NCBI GenBank assembly: GCA_016584495.1
Contig: WAID01000013.1
Span: 682,001-746,000, forward strand
Direction of reading: 5' to 3'
Source: Celoporthe dispersa
Taxonomy: Eukaryota; Ascomycota; Sordariomycetes; Diaporthales; Cryphonectriaceae
DNA length: 64,000 bases
Position 1 is the stretch's first letter; each line of letters begins with the position of its first letter. This document shows positions 11,814 through 22,859 of the stretch, one piece after another. The notes beneath the pieces are model-generated. The model made no database searches. It saw only the letters and a program-made list of their open reading frames with translations, and was not told the origin of the DNA. Both the position numbers and the translations under genes were made by a program.

Positions 11814-12879
11814 GGTTTGAGGTGGCATGCACACAGACGTTAGGCACGACAGCCACTACGAATCATGCACCTTAAGCGACCACGATAAAATGTCTCACTA
11901 CGATGAGACGCCTCGATTATCACTACCCTCGGATCCCGGAGCCGCTTCCTTTATGCCACGAACAGCAACGAACATCTCCGCGGCGATGGCCTCGCCACTC
12001 TTCTCGACCAACTGGGCCGACCTCCTGCTATCATCCACAAACAGGAAAACTGCACTGGGTGCTGTGCCATCATGATGACGATAGTCAGAGCACTCGGTGG
12101 TTTACGATCAAGAGGAACGATCATGCGGTAGTCATCATTTTTTTTTTTGTCTTGGGTTTTGGTTGTCTTGCTTTACTTTCTCCAGACTCGATGCTTTTTC
12201 CAACTTACAGCAAACCGTATCGTGGGAACGCGGACACCCGCCCCACACGCGTGTATTTCGATGTCACGGTACCTATATCGCAGCACGGACGGGGCTCGGC
12301 GCAGAATGTTATCTGTTTATGGATGCGAGGTTATCGTGCTTATGATGCCATTGTGGCGGCGAATTCTTTCTTTTCCTTTTACCTTTCGGCGTTGGCGGCA
12401 AATACCTGGGATTCGGAACCCGGTCGGCATCTCTGGTCAGTCACAAGGAGATCATTATTCAGCTTGGCAAGGCTGGCGCAGGAGGGGGATAGACGGGTGC
12501 CATTCAGTTCTCTTGATGGGTTGTGTATCAGGCATTGGATATGTCTACAATCTCTGCATATTTCCGGCGGCGCAACTGCTGCTAAACAAATGCACAAATT
12601 TTCTCAACAACCAAAAAAAAAAAAAAAAAAAAAAAGGAGGTCCAAGACTGAGCGGTGGCGGCAGGCTTGCCTCGCAGTCACCCTCTTCCTCTCTCCATCG
12701 TGCCTCGTGTCGGGGTTCAACCTCCGACGCCGACCCTCCTCTTGAAAGTTTAATTGACGTGGCACACAAGGTTTCACCAGCCTTGCACCCAGAAAAGAGC
12801 ACACAAGCTGACACACTGACACGAGATATAAGTTTTTTTTTGTTTTTTCATCCCTGATGTGTGTGCTAGCCGTGAGACA
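11814..12879. other. Intergenic with poly(A) tract
   Basis: Spacer between two convergent genes (10507-11813 plus; 12880-13944 minus), so it should hold both 3' UTRs. It contains a run of about 22 A at 12613-12634. Several open frames cross it but are broken by homopolymers and have no recognisable product. Confidence 0.5.
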
Positions 12880-13944
12880 TCAAAAGATAGCGACAGCGTT
12901 GGGCGGGCTTGCCACGCCGCCCGGGACCCTCAGAGGCACGCTCGAGAGGAAGAAGGTCCAGCGGCCCAGCTCCCTGCAGCGCACGCTCAGCTCCTCGAGA
13001 TCGAACATCTCGCCGATGGGGAGGCCCCAGCCGCCCAGCAGCCACTGATGCAACAGGCCGCCCCATCGCATGTCGTCCTCCCACGGCTCGCCCGCCCAGG
13101 TGCGGTGGCCCAGGGCGGCGTACTGGGCCTCGACGGGCGCCTGCTCGAAGCTGGGGGCATCCCCCGCCACGGCGGCGAACCCGCTCTCCCAGATCCAGCG
13201 CAGGGTGTCTCTGGATGGCTCGACGCCGAGGAAGTCAGGCGTCGGCCTGTCCGGGAGGGCGTTTTGGCCAGCCTCGTCGAGGGCGTTGTAGGCTTTTGTG
13301 AAACCGCACCGGATAAATAGGATATCCCCGGGGCGGAACTCCACCTCGGCCTCCCGGGCCATGGCCTGGAGGTGTGCCAGCGGGATCGAGCTGCTGGACA
13401 AGGCATCGACTGCCACCTGCCGCCTCTCACAGAAGGACACATAGTCCAACAACACACCACGTCCCACAATTCCGCCGCTGGCCGCCCACGCGTCTATCCC
13501 CAGAACAGCCGAGCCCTCGATGTCGGCCTGCGTGCGGCCCCCGTAGAAGCGTCTCGCCTTCTGGTAGCCGAAATGGCGAAGGCCGTCCCACTGGCTGCTG
13601 CACTGGGTGTTGAAGCTGAGCTGGTCGTCGTTGATGGTCAGCCCCGCCTGGTTGGGACGCAGGGTCCACTGGAAGGCCGGGCGGTCAAAGCTGGGGCGCG
13701 AGGGCTTGTTCAGCTGCCAGTCCAGGCCGACGCGCAGGCCCGTCTGGATGTTCTCGCGGGCGGCCCGGGCGATGACCTCTGGCGTCAAGAGGTTCAGGGC
13801 CCCCAGGACATCGTCATCCCCGTAAAGACCCCAGGCGTTGCCAGGCGGGCCAGACTTGTCTAGCGGTAGCTCGTCGAAGGATGGTCTTGATGGTGGTGGT
13901 GGTGGTGGTGGCGACAGTGGTTGTGACGATGATGGTGGCATCAT
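12880..13944 (-). CDS. Cyclase / kynurenine-formamidase-like metal-dependent hydrolase
   Basis: Intact single-exon frame of 354 residues starting at the ATG complementary to 13942-13944. It matches the fungal cyclase family (Pfam PF04199 type, related to arylformamidase and the bacterial isatin hydrolases): GNAWGLYGDDDVLGALNLLT near the N-terminus, the substrate-pocket stretch SSQWDGLRHFGYQ, GRGVLLDYVSF, FRPGDILFIRCGF, and near the C-terminus GGWGLPIGEMFDLEEL. The H-x-G-T-H metal motif of bacterial members is replaced here by WDGLRHFGY, as in the long fungal group. The N-terminus is Pro/Ser-rich, with no signal peptide. Members open amide or lactone-like bonds; the substrate cannot be read from sequence. 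It is divergent from the Zn2Cys6 regulator at 15137, which makes that protein a plausible controller. Confidence 0.85.
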   Translation of the reverse strand: MMPPSSSQPLSPPPPPPPSRPSFDELPLDKSGPPGNAWGLYGDDDVLGALNLLTPEVIARAARENIQTGLRVGLDWQLNKPSRPSFDRPAFQWTLRPNQAGLTINDDQLSFNTQCSSQWDGLRHFGYQKARRFYGGRTQADIEGSAVLGIDAWAASGGIVGRGVLLDYVSFCERRQVAVDALSSSSIPLAHLQAMAREAEVEFRPGDILFIRCGFTKAYNALDEAGQNALPDRPTPDFLGVEPSRDTLRWIWESGFAAVAGDAPSFEQAPVEAQYAALGHRTWAGEPWEDDMRWGGLLHQWLLGGWGLPIGEMFDLEELSVRCRELGRWTFFLSSVPLRVPGGVASPPNAVAIF

Positions 13945-15136
13945 GGGAAAAGAGACAATGTCTGTCTCTCTTTTTTTTCTTCTTCTTTTTTTCTTCCCTC
14001 TCTTCTTGCGTCGTGAAAAGGTTTAGCACTCGCGGTAGCCGGCACGACTACACAAGGGACCCTAGGCATTAGTGAGGAATAAATATGAGGAGCTATTATA
14101 CGTACAATGTAAGTAGGAGGAGTACTATGTAAGGAGGAGTGAGTAGGAGGCAGCACCTTGTCCTGCTCACCCCTGGAGGCCAACACATACATACATAGCA
14201 CACACACACACACACGTTCACACTCACACACACACACACACACACCCACTCACACTCGACAGACAAGGACCACACAGGATATAGCCGGTCATGCCACCAG
14301 GATCGTTTCCGGAGTAGGATGCGATCGGCACTTGTCCCGGCCGTCGGCTGAATGCAGGGAAAAGTAAGGTTCACTAGATGCGAAGACTTGCATGACGCTT
14401 CAGTCTCACACCTGCGAAGCACCACGCAACCCGTTTATGATTTCCCGCCCTCTTTTTTGTCTATTATTTCTTCCTCTTTCTGTCTTTCTCCCTAGCTAGA
14501 AAAGAATTTAAGAAATAAAAAAATCAGATCCCGGGGCGAGCACCATTAAGCAAGGACCCACGGCATTCCGCGGGCATTAAGTAATTACGTCCTCGCACCC
14601 GAACGAGGGAGAAAGAGGGAGGAGAGGGAGAGAGACAAAAATGTTCAGACCGCCTCTACCGCCCTCTGGGTTCCCTCCTCCCCCCCCTAATTTTTTCTCT
14701 CTCCTTACCCCGGACACTACACACACACTACTTATACACACACTTAACACAGAAAGTCCACTTTCTTATAGTTTCCAGCGAAAGAGAGAGATTGTGGGGA
14801 GATCCGAACCGGAGTGGATGAGTTTATTTGCTACTTGCTCCTCCTCGTGACTCGCATCTTTTTTAATTTAATTTTTTTGAGACATCTAATAGAGCCCCAG
14901 CCCTCTTTTACTCTCCGCCCGCCCCCCCCGACGACCGAAAGAGAGCATTGACGCGCGCATCCGACGAACTTTTGCGAGCCGACAAGAAGGGGAAAAAAAG
15001 AAAAAGAAAAAGAAAAAAAAAAAACATACTCGCCTCGATGGGCGTCTAAGGGTGTATCCACACACACGCGACCCCCCTCCCCCTTGACCTGTCAAACGCC
15101 CAGCCAAGTGTTTCCTCGCCAGCTGCTTTGCAACGG
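13945..15136. promoter_or_regulatory. Divergent promoter, cyclase / Zn2Cys6 factor
   Basis: About 1.2 kb between two divergent starts. It holds a CA-rich microsatellite at about 14196-14245, pyrimidine- and purine-rich tracts, and a TTTCCGGA octamer at 14306-14313 that recurs upstream of the aldolase gene at 22167-22174. Binding by the neighbouring regulator is speculation. Confidence 0.45.
14196..14245. repeat. (CA)n microsatellite
   Basis: Two CA blocks separated by GTTCACACT, in the divergent promoter region. Confidence 0.9.
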
Positions 15137-17299
15137 ATGTCGTCGCATCACGCAGGTCCCTCGGGAAACCGGCATGGCTCCGCTCGACTGAGCAACCGCT
15201 CGTCCATCCGCTCGAGACTGGGATGTCTCACGTGCAAGTAAGGATTACCAGGTTGCTGCTGCATGAGGAGTTATTCAGGCCCTTTTTTTTCTTTGGCGTC
15301 TTTTTTTTTAAAAAAATTTAATTTGACCCCTTCGTTTGTTCCCTCCTGCCTCTCTTTCTTCTCTGGGATCATCATCAGGGCGAGGCAGGCCGAGAAGAAG
15401 AAGAAGTAGAAGAACGACGAGAACATGATTGTGCTGACAAGCCATCCCTCTCTTCTCTCTTGTCTCTTCGCAGGCGGAGAAAAGTCAAGTGTGACGAGCA
15501 GAGGCCACGGTGTAGCCACTGTGAGCGCCTGAACCTGGAATGCAAGTGGCATCTTGCGATTGTTGGACAGCGTAATCGTCCTGGTGGGGGAGGAGAGAGC
15601 ATCCAGGACAGCGGGAGCAGCGCGACGCTGAGGACGCCCGTCCCGGAGTCAGAACCACCGTCCAACGGGCCTCTGTTCCAGACGCCGCCTCTGCATGCGG
15701 TCAACCAGCTCTTCGACTATGCAAGTTTCATGTGGGATATAGGCACCGAGAATGTCTGGCAGCACTTGCATCCAGATGCTACTGCTGGTGGTGCTCCTCC
15801 TGCTGGCGCCGAGAGGACGGCGGGCCTCGATGGTGCTACCGCGGTGGATGACGGCGGCGACCGGACGCTCGTCTCTGCTGGCACGCTCGACTCGTCCTTC
15901 TCGCCACCGAACCTGCCATCTGGGTCACAGCAGGGCTTCCTCTCCATACCCACGGGCGTCTCCGAGCCCTCCACCGTACCGGACACGAACAGCCAGGCGG
16001 ATCACCCGAACCTGCTCGCGTTCTCGGAGACAGCCGTGGCCGAGAACCACCGGCTGATGGACTACTTCTCGCAGGCCGTCACGCCGCCGATCCTGGCCGA
16101 GGTCGAGACGCAGAAGAACTGGCTGGCCATGCGACAGATCCTGGTGGGCATGTCCAGCTCCTCCAGGATCGTCCGCTGGGCCGTGCTGGCCTTCTCCAAC
16201 CTCATGCTCTGCCGCGGCGACGGGGCCTGGATGGCGAGCCAGCAGGACCACTACAAGAACGCCACGGCCGAGGTGACGGCGTGCGACGAGCAGGACCCCA
16301 GGTTCCTGTCCAAGCCCGGCACGCACCGCACGAACCTGCTGGCGACGCTGTTCTTCCTGAGCTACATCGACATCCTCGAGGACAGGATCGAGGCCGCGCA
16401 CTCCAACCTGAAGAGGGCGCACAACATCTTCGAGCACGGGGACAAGGAGACCTTCACCACGACGGAGAAGCAGTTCCTCCTCTGGATCCGGCTCCTCGAC
16501 GCGCGCGCCGTGTCGGCCGGGGGGAGGGCCTCTTCCTGTCCAAGGACGAGGAGACGCTGCTCGTCGACGCAGGCTCGCCCAACATCTCAAGGACGCCGCC
16601 GACAGCGGCAAGGACGACATCGCCCCAGGGGATATAGAGGACGCCCTGTTCCAGGTGCTCTACCAGCCCGGCATCGTCTTCTTCCAGAAGGTGCAGAGCT
16701 TCATGGGCCGCATCTCCATGATCGACCCCTGGCACCGCTCCCGGGGCACGGTCGAGGACGAGACCGAGGTCATGAACATGGGCCAGGCCATCGCGGTAGA
16801 CCTGCGCAAGCTGTACGACCAGAGGCCGCCGCTGATGGACTTCGCCGTGGCCGGCAAGCTGACGCCCCCGCACGTCTCTGCGCACCTCGCCTTTGTCATC
16901 ACCAGGGCCTTCCGGACCTACCTCTCCAACTACTACGCCAGCAAGATCCACCTGCACAGGGTCGTCTACAAGACGTTCCCCCTCACCAGCGAGGCCACGG
17001 ACGCCCTGCAGCAGATCAAGAGGCTGACGAGGCTGATCGTGGAAGGGCTCGACCACGGCGACGCGCTGCCCGTGAACATGCTGTGGCCCCTGCTGATGCT
17101 GGGCTCCGAGGAGCGGGACCTGGAGGAGAGGGCCTGGATCGCCGGCCAGATCCTCAGGATGGAGAAGGTCGCCGGCAACGCAAAGATCACGGCACAGGTG
17201 CTCGAGGAGGTACAGCTCCGGCAGGACCAGCAGAAGACCAGGGTGGACATCCGGTCTGTCATGCACGCCATCTTCAACAGGTGTTTCGCCATAGTGTGA
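15137..17299 (+). CDS. Zn(II)2Cys6 fungal transcription factor
   Basis: Exon 1 (15137-15237) starts at an ATG and codes a Ser/Arg-rich head ending CLTCK across the splice; the intron is 15238-15473 (GTAAGG...CAG). Exon 2 completes the binuclear zinc cluster: CLTCKRRKVKCDEQRPRCSH, CERLNLEC, i.e. C-x2-C-x6-C-x6-C-x2-C-x6-C, with the usual basic residues between Cys 2 and 3. A Ser/Thr/Pro-rich linker leads to the fungal-specific middle-homology-type domain (NHRLMDYFSQAVTPPILAE, then HRTNLLATLFFLSYIDILE) that runs to the stop at 17297-17299. The frame slips twice in this domain, at the G6 run 16519-16524 and near 16590; one added base at each restores one protein of about 640 residues. It sits centrally in a catabolic gene run and is the likely pathway activator; no target is known. 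Confidence 0.88.
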
Positions 17300-17715
17300 T
17301 GGGGGACGAGACGACGACAGTGCTGCAGCAGGTGCAGAGGATGATGCTGATGATGATGATGGATTTTAAAAATATATGATTGATCCGTCTCTCTGTCTGT
17401 GTCTCTGTCTCTTTCTCTTTTTCTCTGCTTCTCTTCTAGAGTGTGTTTTATCACCATCCGAAAATCTACTTTGGTTACAACTGGTCAGGGATCCCTAAAG
17501 GTCAGGATGGCGCTAGATGGTAGTAATAGCCCCAATAAAGAACAAATTACCAGGCAATTTGGGTGTCGTATAGCAGCGAGATGGCAGGTGCTCTAGTATA
17601 GCGCCGTGCGAACCTCTGGGATCCCTGACCAGCTGTACAACCCCTTCCCAGTCCACCACCTCTCTCTCTTTCTTTGGCCTTGTCATCCTTTTTTTTCTTC
17701 TTTTCTTTCTTTCTC
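17300..17715. other. Convergent intergenic spacer
   Basis: About 400 bases between the 3' ends of the regulator (plus) and the dehydrogenase (minus). TC-rich tracts at both sides fit 3' UTRs. Confidence 0.5.
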
Positions 17716-18759
17716 CTATGCAGACTTCAGCAGGTGCTTGTTGACGGGAGTCAGGGGCGGCTCCCCGCCCAGCACCGCCAGGACATTCTGCATCGACAGC
17801 TTCTCGAACCCGATCGTCGTGTCCAGCGCGCCTCCCGCCGTGTGGCAGGTCAGCATGGCCTGCCTGTTCCTGGTGAGGCGAGGGCTCGGCACGGGCTCGT
17901 TCTCAAACACGTCGAGCCCCACCGCAAACAGGTGGCCCGACTCGAGCGCGTCCGCCACGGCCTCCTCGTTGACGAGGCTGCCGCGCGCGATGTTCACCAG
18001 CCTCGACCCTTTCTTCATCTTGGCGACCTCCTCCCTGTCGATGACCTTGCGCCCGGCCTGTCCCGGCGCCGCCACCACCGTGCAGTCCGCCTCCGCCAGC
18101 AGCTCGTCGAGCGTCTCACACCTTCGCGCCCCGATGGCCTGCTCCTGCTCTGCCGGCTTGGGGAAGACGTCGTAGTAGATGATCTTCATGCCGAAGGCGG
18201 CGTGCGCCTTAGCCGCGATCTTGTACCCGATGTTGCCCAGGCCGATGACGCCCAGGACGTGGCCCGCCGGGTTGTGCGCCGTGAACTGCGCGTTCAGGTG
18301 CGCGTCGAGGAAGGTGTCGACGTCGTTGGACCTTGCCGCCGAGGCCGTCCACTGCATGTTGCGGAACACGCTGATGATGTGCCAGATGGCCATGTCGGCC
18401 ACCGCCTCGGACGACGCAGAGGCCCCGTTGCAGTACAGGATGCCGTGCGCGGCCAGGATGTCCACGTCCGCCCAGTCGTATCCCGCGCCCGCGGAGGCGA
18501 ACACGCGGAGGGACTTGGGCAGCAAGGGGATCAGCTCACCGTCCCAGCGGCCCATCTCGCCGCCGGTTCCCCACCAGGGGCGCATGATGGCGCTGAAGTC
18601 GCCCCATTTCTTCTCCCTCAGGGCGGCCAGGAAGGCTGGGCGCTGGCGCTCCTCCAGGGACGGGTTGATGATGGTGAACTGGGAGGCGAGCTGGGCGTAG
18701 AGGTCTGTGTTGTACTTGATGGGGTCTCCGAGGTGGAGCACGATTGGTTTGGAAGCCAT
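17716..18759 (-). CDS. NAD(P)-dependent D-isomer-specific 2-hydroxyacid dehydrogenase
   Basis: Uninterrupted 347-residue single-exon frame. It interconverts a 2-oxo acid and a D-2-hydroxy acid, as in glyoxylate/hydroxypyruvate reductases. Visible family landmarks are the substrate loop SAGAGYDWADVD, the Rossmann glycine motif VIGLGNIGYKIA with an Asp at the end of beta-2 (IIYYDVFPK, pointing to NAD), the catalytic Arg in NIARGSLVNEEA, the Glu in LDVFENEP and the catalytic His in TCHTAGG. All three catalytic residues are present. Size and motif order are those of the glyoxylate-reductase-like group. No targeting signal is evident, so the enzyme is probably cytosolic. It shares a 1.07-kb divergent promoter with the MFS transporter at 19830. 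Confidence 0.93.
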   Translation of the reverse strand: MASKPIVLHLGDPIKYNTDLYAQLASQFTIINPSLEERQRPAFLAALREKKWGDFSAIMRPWWGTGGEMGRWDGELIPLLPKSLRVFASAGAGYDWADVDILAAHGILYCNGASASSEAVADMAIWHIISVFRNMQWTASAARSNDVDTFLDAHLNAQFTAHNPAGHVLGVIGLGNIGYKIAAKAHAAFGMKIIYYDVFPKPAEQEQAIGARRCETLDELLAEADCTVVAAPGQAGRKVIDREEVAKMKKGSRLVNIARGSLVNEEAVADALESGHLFAVGLDVFENEPVPSPRLTRNRQAMLTCHTAGGALDTTIGFEKLSMQNVLAVLGGEPPLTPVNKHLLKSA

Positions 18760-19829
18760 GCCCGCTGAGGAATCAGGTATGATCTTATGTTCCTTTTGTT
18801 GTTGTTTTTTTTAGAATAAATAAACTTATATGAGTATAGGATGAACAGTGTAGCGTGGTGTGTGTAGGCAAGGTAGTGACGACAACAAAGCTGAGGGAGC
18901 TGTTATAAGTAGATTCTTCTTTCTTCTTTTCAATTCTTCCCCTCTCTTTCGGATATCTCTTTGGTTTCTCTTATGAGAACACGATATATCGTCTATTAAA
19001 TGTCGTATGAGGTCAGGGTTCCCTGTTCCATGATCCCGAGGAGATAGGAGTAGCGTGAAGAAGAGTGACTGTGTCTCTTGTGTGCCGTCGTCACCGGACG
19101 TCGTCGTCCCCTCCGATCCTTCGGCGCCTTGACGTGCTTCGGAACGGTGGTGGAGACAAAGATTATACTAAGTAAGGGCGAAGAGAGAGGGGCACTTCTG
19201 CCGATGCATGCGGACACGTACTGCCAGCAGCCATAGTCGGCTGGCCCAGGTTTACTGAAGAAGCAAATGTGTTTGCCTTGAACATACCCGATCGGCTGTC
19301 GGCTAATCTCGAAAGTACATACAACCATCCTGGCAGTACGCGGCTGGCAGGCCCTCGGATAGCCGACCCCATGGGGCGGGCGGGGAGTAAGACATGCTCT
19401 GACTCGCGAACCTCGAAAGCTGAAAGATGAGTCTTCCCCATGGGGGAGGATAGAATTGTTGGTCGGGTAGTTGACAAGGTTTTGGTTGTCGAGGGGGGTT
19501 GTTCTCCTTCAACAACCGTGCAGTGGTTCATTTATTGTTTCTCTCATCTATCCCCTTCCTTGTCCATCGTCAAGACGACACCGGAACTGTTATATAGTTC
19601 TTGGGGGGCCCCATCGAGCCCACCGCGAGTGGAAGACTGCCTGGACTTGTTCGCGCTGTTGGCGGGTCTTCTCTCTTTGCTCCTCTGCAGTTGTCTCTCT
19701 ACACCGCCACTGTAGAGCATATCTCCCGAAACTCAGCCAACCCCTTTTTACATACCTGAAGTGTGAAGCTGGAACTGCGTGTTGACGACGACGACGACGA
19801 CAACATCAGTAACAATAACAACAACAATC
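18760..19829. promoter_or_regulatory. Divergent promoter, dehydrogenase / MFS transporter
   Basis: No convincing ORF. Sequence contains several CGG and CCG triplets (for example around 19090-19150 and 19225-19245) that could be half-sites for Zn2Cys6 factors, but no well-spaced inverted pair stood out. Confidence 0.45.
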
Positions 19830-21649
19830 ATGGCTCTTCAGGGGCTGGCCTTGAGGGTGGTCTTCACCATCTGCTGTGGAGTCAGTTACCTTCTCTATGG
19901 ATATGATCAAGGTATGTCATACCTGCAGCACAAGCTGGAGGAGTGGGGAGGGGAGCGGGGAGGTGTGTGGTGATGTCGTGGGTTGAAGCCCTTGATGCTG
20001 ACCGTGACTTCGCAACAGGATTCATGTCGGGGGTTCTGCTCGCAGATGACTTCCTGCGACAGATGGACCAGCCTACGACGTTCATGCAGGGCTTCATAAC
20101 CTCTGTGTATGAATTGGGATGTCTAGCAGGTCAGTTCAAGCCCAGTGCTTTCCAGTTACGCTGCCTTACTGTACACATAAAGCAAGAAGAAGAAAAAGCG
20201 AACTATTCCGGCTCTCTTCCGAGCCACTGATCTGCAGACTTGATTACTTGGCATAAACGAAGTGGATACAAAGACTAACATGTGACAAAAACAAAATACA
20301 AAACATCACCAGGCTGCATTGTGAGCTTCATCTTCAGCGAGAGGTTTGGCCGCAAGAAACCCATCTACTACGGAACATGTCTCGTCATCATCGGTGCGGT
20401 CCTGCAGACAGCAGCCTATGGCGTCCCCCAGTTCATCGTCGGGCGCATCGTCAGCGGCGTCGGCACCGGCCTCAACACATCCATCATCCCCATCTGGCAG
20501 GCCGAGGCCCTCCCTGCCCGGACCCGGGAGACGTTTGGCTCGTTCCAGTACCTCCTGGTCTGCTTCGGCGCCAGCACGGCCTACTGGGTCAACTACGGCC
20601 TCTCCTATGCAGGCGGGGCGTTCGAGTGGCGGTTCTCGACAGGCGCACAGATGATCTTTGCCCTCCTCCTGCTCGGCATCCTGCCCCTGATGCCCGAGTC
20701 CCCGCGCTGGCTCATGGCGCACAGCCGCACGGGCGAGGCCGTGGATGTCCTCCTGCGGATGCACGGCACGACGGAACAGGACGACGAGGAGGTGCAGACC
20801 GAGATCAAGATCATCAACGAGGCCATCGAGCTGGAGAACATGTCCAAGTCCGTCGGCTGGGCGGAGCTGTTCACCAACCACCCGGAGAGCCAGAACCTGC
20901 GCCGCATCTCGCTGGCCTGGTGGCTCATGGCCATGGTCATGCTCAGCGGCGTCTGCTCCATCGGCTACTACATCAGCTACCTCTTCGAGACCTCCGTGGG
21001 CCTCTCGCACGACCTCTCGCTCCTCCTGTCGGGCTTCAACGGCCTGTGGTACATGGCCTCTGCGGTCATCCCGCCCTTCATCATCCACCGCATCGGCAAG
21101 CGGGGCTGCATGATCCTCGGCGCCTTCGGCATGGGCTGCTGCTTCCTGACCATGTCCCTGGGCATCCGCTCGGGAAGCTTCGGCGCCTCCATCGTGGTCA
21201 TCATCGCCTTCTTCCTCTACTACACCTTCTTCGCCATCGGCTACCTCGCCGTCCCGTGGCTCTACTGCGCCGAGATCATGCCCCTCCACCTGCGCTCCAA
21301 GGGCAACGCCATCTCCACCTCGTCCAACTGGCTGTGGAACTTCGCCACCGTCATGATGACCCCCAGCACCATGTCCAGCCAGGGCTGGAAGGGCTACCTG
21401 ATCTTCACCGTCTTCAACTTTGCCTTTATCCCCTTCATCTACCTGTTTTATCCCGAGACCTCCGGCCGGCGCCTCGAGCAGATCGACGCCATCTTCTACA
21501 AGACCAAGCCCATTGTTGCGAGGACCCAGTGGGCCAAGCGTGGCAAGTTTGAGTCGGACGCGCTCGAGTCGGCACTGGCTGATACCAAGGGGGGTGAGCC
21601 TGCGGACAAGACGATGCACCTGGAGGAGAAGGAGGTGGAGGTGGAGTGA
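19830..21649 (+). CDS. MFS sugar transporter (hexose/sugar-acid type)
   Basis: Twelve-helix plasma-membrane transporter of the sugar-porter family. Exons 19830-19911, 20019-20129 and 20313-21649 join with GTATGT and GTCAGT donors and CAG acceptors. The first helix ends CCGVSYLLYGYDQGFMSGVL, where the sugar-porter YGYDQG is made by the first splice. Later landmarks are ERFGRKK (loop 2-3), IVGRIVSGVGTGLNTSIIP (helix 4), PESPRWLMAHSRTGEAV (end of N-half) and PETSGRRLEQID (after helix 12). Length (about 518 residues) is typical and the frame is clean. No substrate can be assigned; its position between a 2-hydroxyacid dehydrogenase and an aldolase suggests uptake of the compound they degrade. Confidence 0.93.
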
Positions 21650-22859
21650 GCTGAGTCTTTTTTCTTCTTCTACTGGACTACAGGACTTCTGGAGGCTAAG
21701 CCCCAGATTGTCGGTGGGTTTTTTTTTACTCCTTCTTTGGGTGGGTGTGTGTGTGTGTGTGTGTGTGTGTGGAGAATTCAAATGTATCAGCCTTTGATGA
21801 GTGGCTATACTTGTTACGAACGGACGAAGGGATGTCCGGTATGATGGGAAAGGGTAACGAAGGATTCAATCAAGTTCAACTTTGATTAATTAATGTAATT
21901 CTGAGTCAAAACAAACTATTCTCCACAACCTCACAGAAATTGGTCAGCTCTGGTTCCAATTCATCTATCTGTTTGTTTTCTGTACAGAAGACAAGAGATA
22001 AAAGAAAGAGGCACCTTTGAATCCCTTTCCCCTTCCTACGGCTCAACAGACTTGCACACTGAAATTTTCTTGTCACGAGCCAACAAGTAAGAGGTCGGTG
22101 TGTACTAGCCTTACCAGAACCAGATCGCATTGTCTCAGACGCAAGCAGGTCTCACTACGATCGGGGTTTCCGGACCCTCCTATGCACCACAAACCCTTAG
22201 GCCACACAGCCTGGCGAGAACAATTACCTCCTCCTACAGCTTCCCCAGATTTTCCACCTCATTTCCCATCGCAGGATCCCCATTCCTCAACGGGACTCGT
22301 ACCCGTCTGTCCGGAACCCAAAGGTCGTTGCAGGGTGGATTCCGATCGGGTCGCACGACTCCACATGTTTAACGTAAATTCAACGTAGAGGGACTGGAAG
22401 AAGAAAAGGGAAAAAAGAAAGGAAAAAAAAAGATGGAAGAGTGGGCGCCGGCCGGGAGCGATCCGTACATAGTTTCCTTAATCAAGACCCACACCCCGTA
22501 TCCGGTCGGGTCGAGCAAACATGCGTTAGGAAGAACAATTAGCCCACTTAGCAGGATATTCGAAAGGTACGCAAGGTTACATAGTATGTCTCTATAGTAG
22601 TATGGCGACATGCGATTATAATTGGCGAGAATTAATACACAGAGAGGGAAAGAACAGCGACGTGGCTTCAACTAATGAACTCAAGACCGTAGGGGAAACA
22701 TTCAAAAAGGAAAACAAATCTCGTAAGAGAAATTTGGGGCCGTCTCACAACACCCTTTCCCATCTTCCTTACTCTAACGCACCCGCTCCCTTCCCCGTCA
22801 CCTAAATTACCCTATTACTTATTCCCCTTACTATTAGACCCGTCCGTCTAGTTAGGACT
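21650..22859. promoter_or_regulatory. Intergenic region, probable aldolase promoter
   Basis: Starts with the transporter 3' UTR and a (GT)n tract at 21747-21770. The rest has no supported gene. It carries TTTCCGGA at 22167-22174 and TCCGGA near 22311. Confidence 0.45.

Noticed and set aside
20306..21781. Long minus-strand open frame of 491 codons opposite the MFS transporter
   Set aside because: It is the antisense shadow of a GC-rich coding exon whose plus-strand frame carries clear transporter motifs; the minus translation is Asp/Glu/His/Gly-rich noise.
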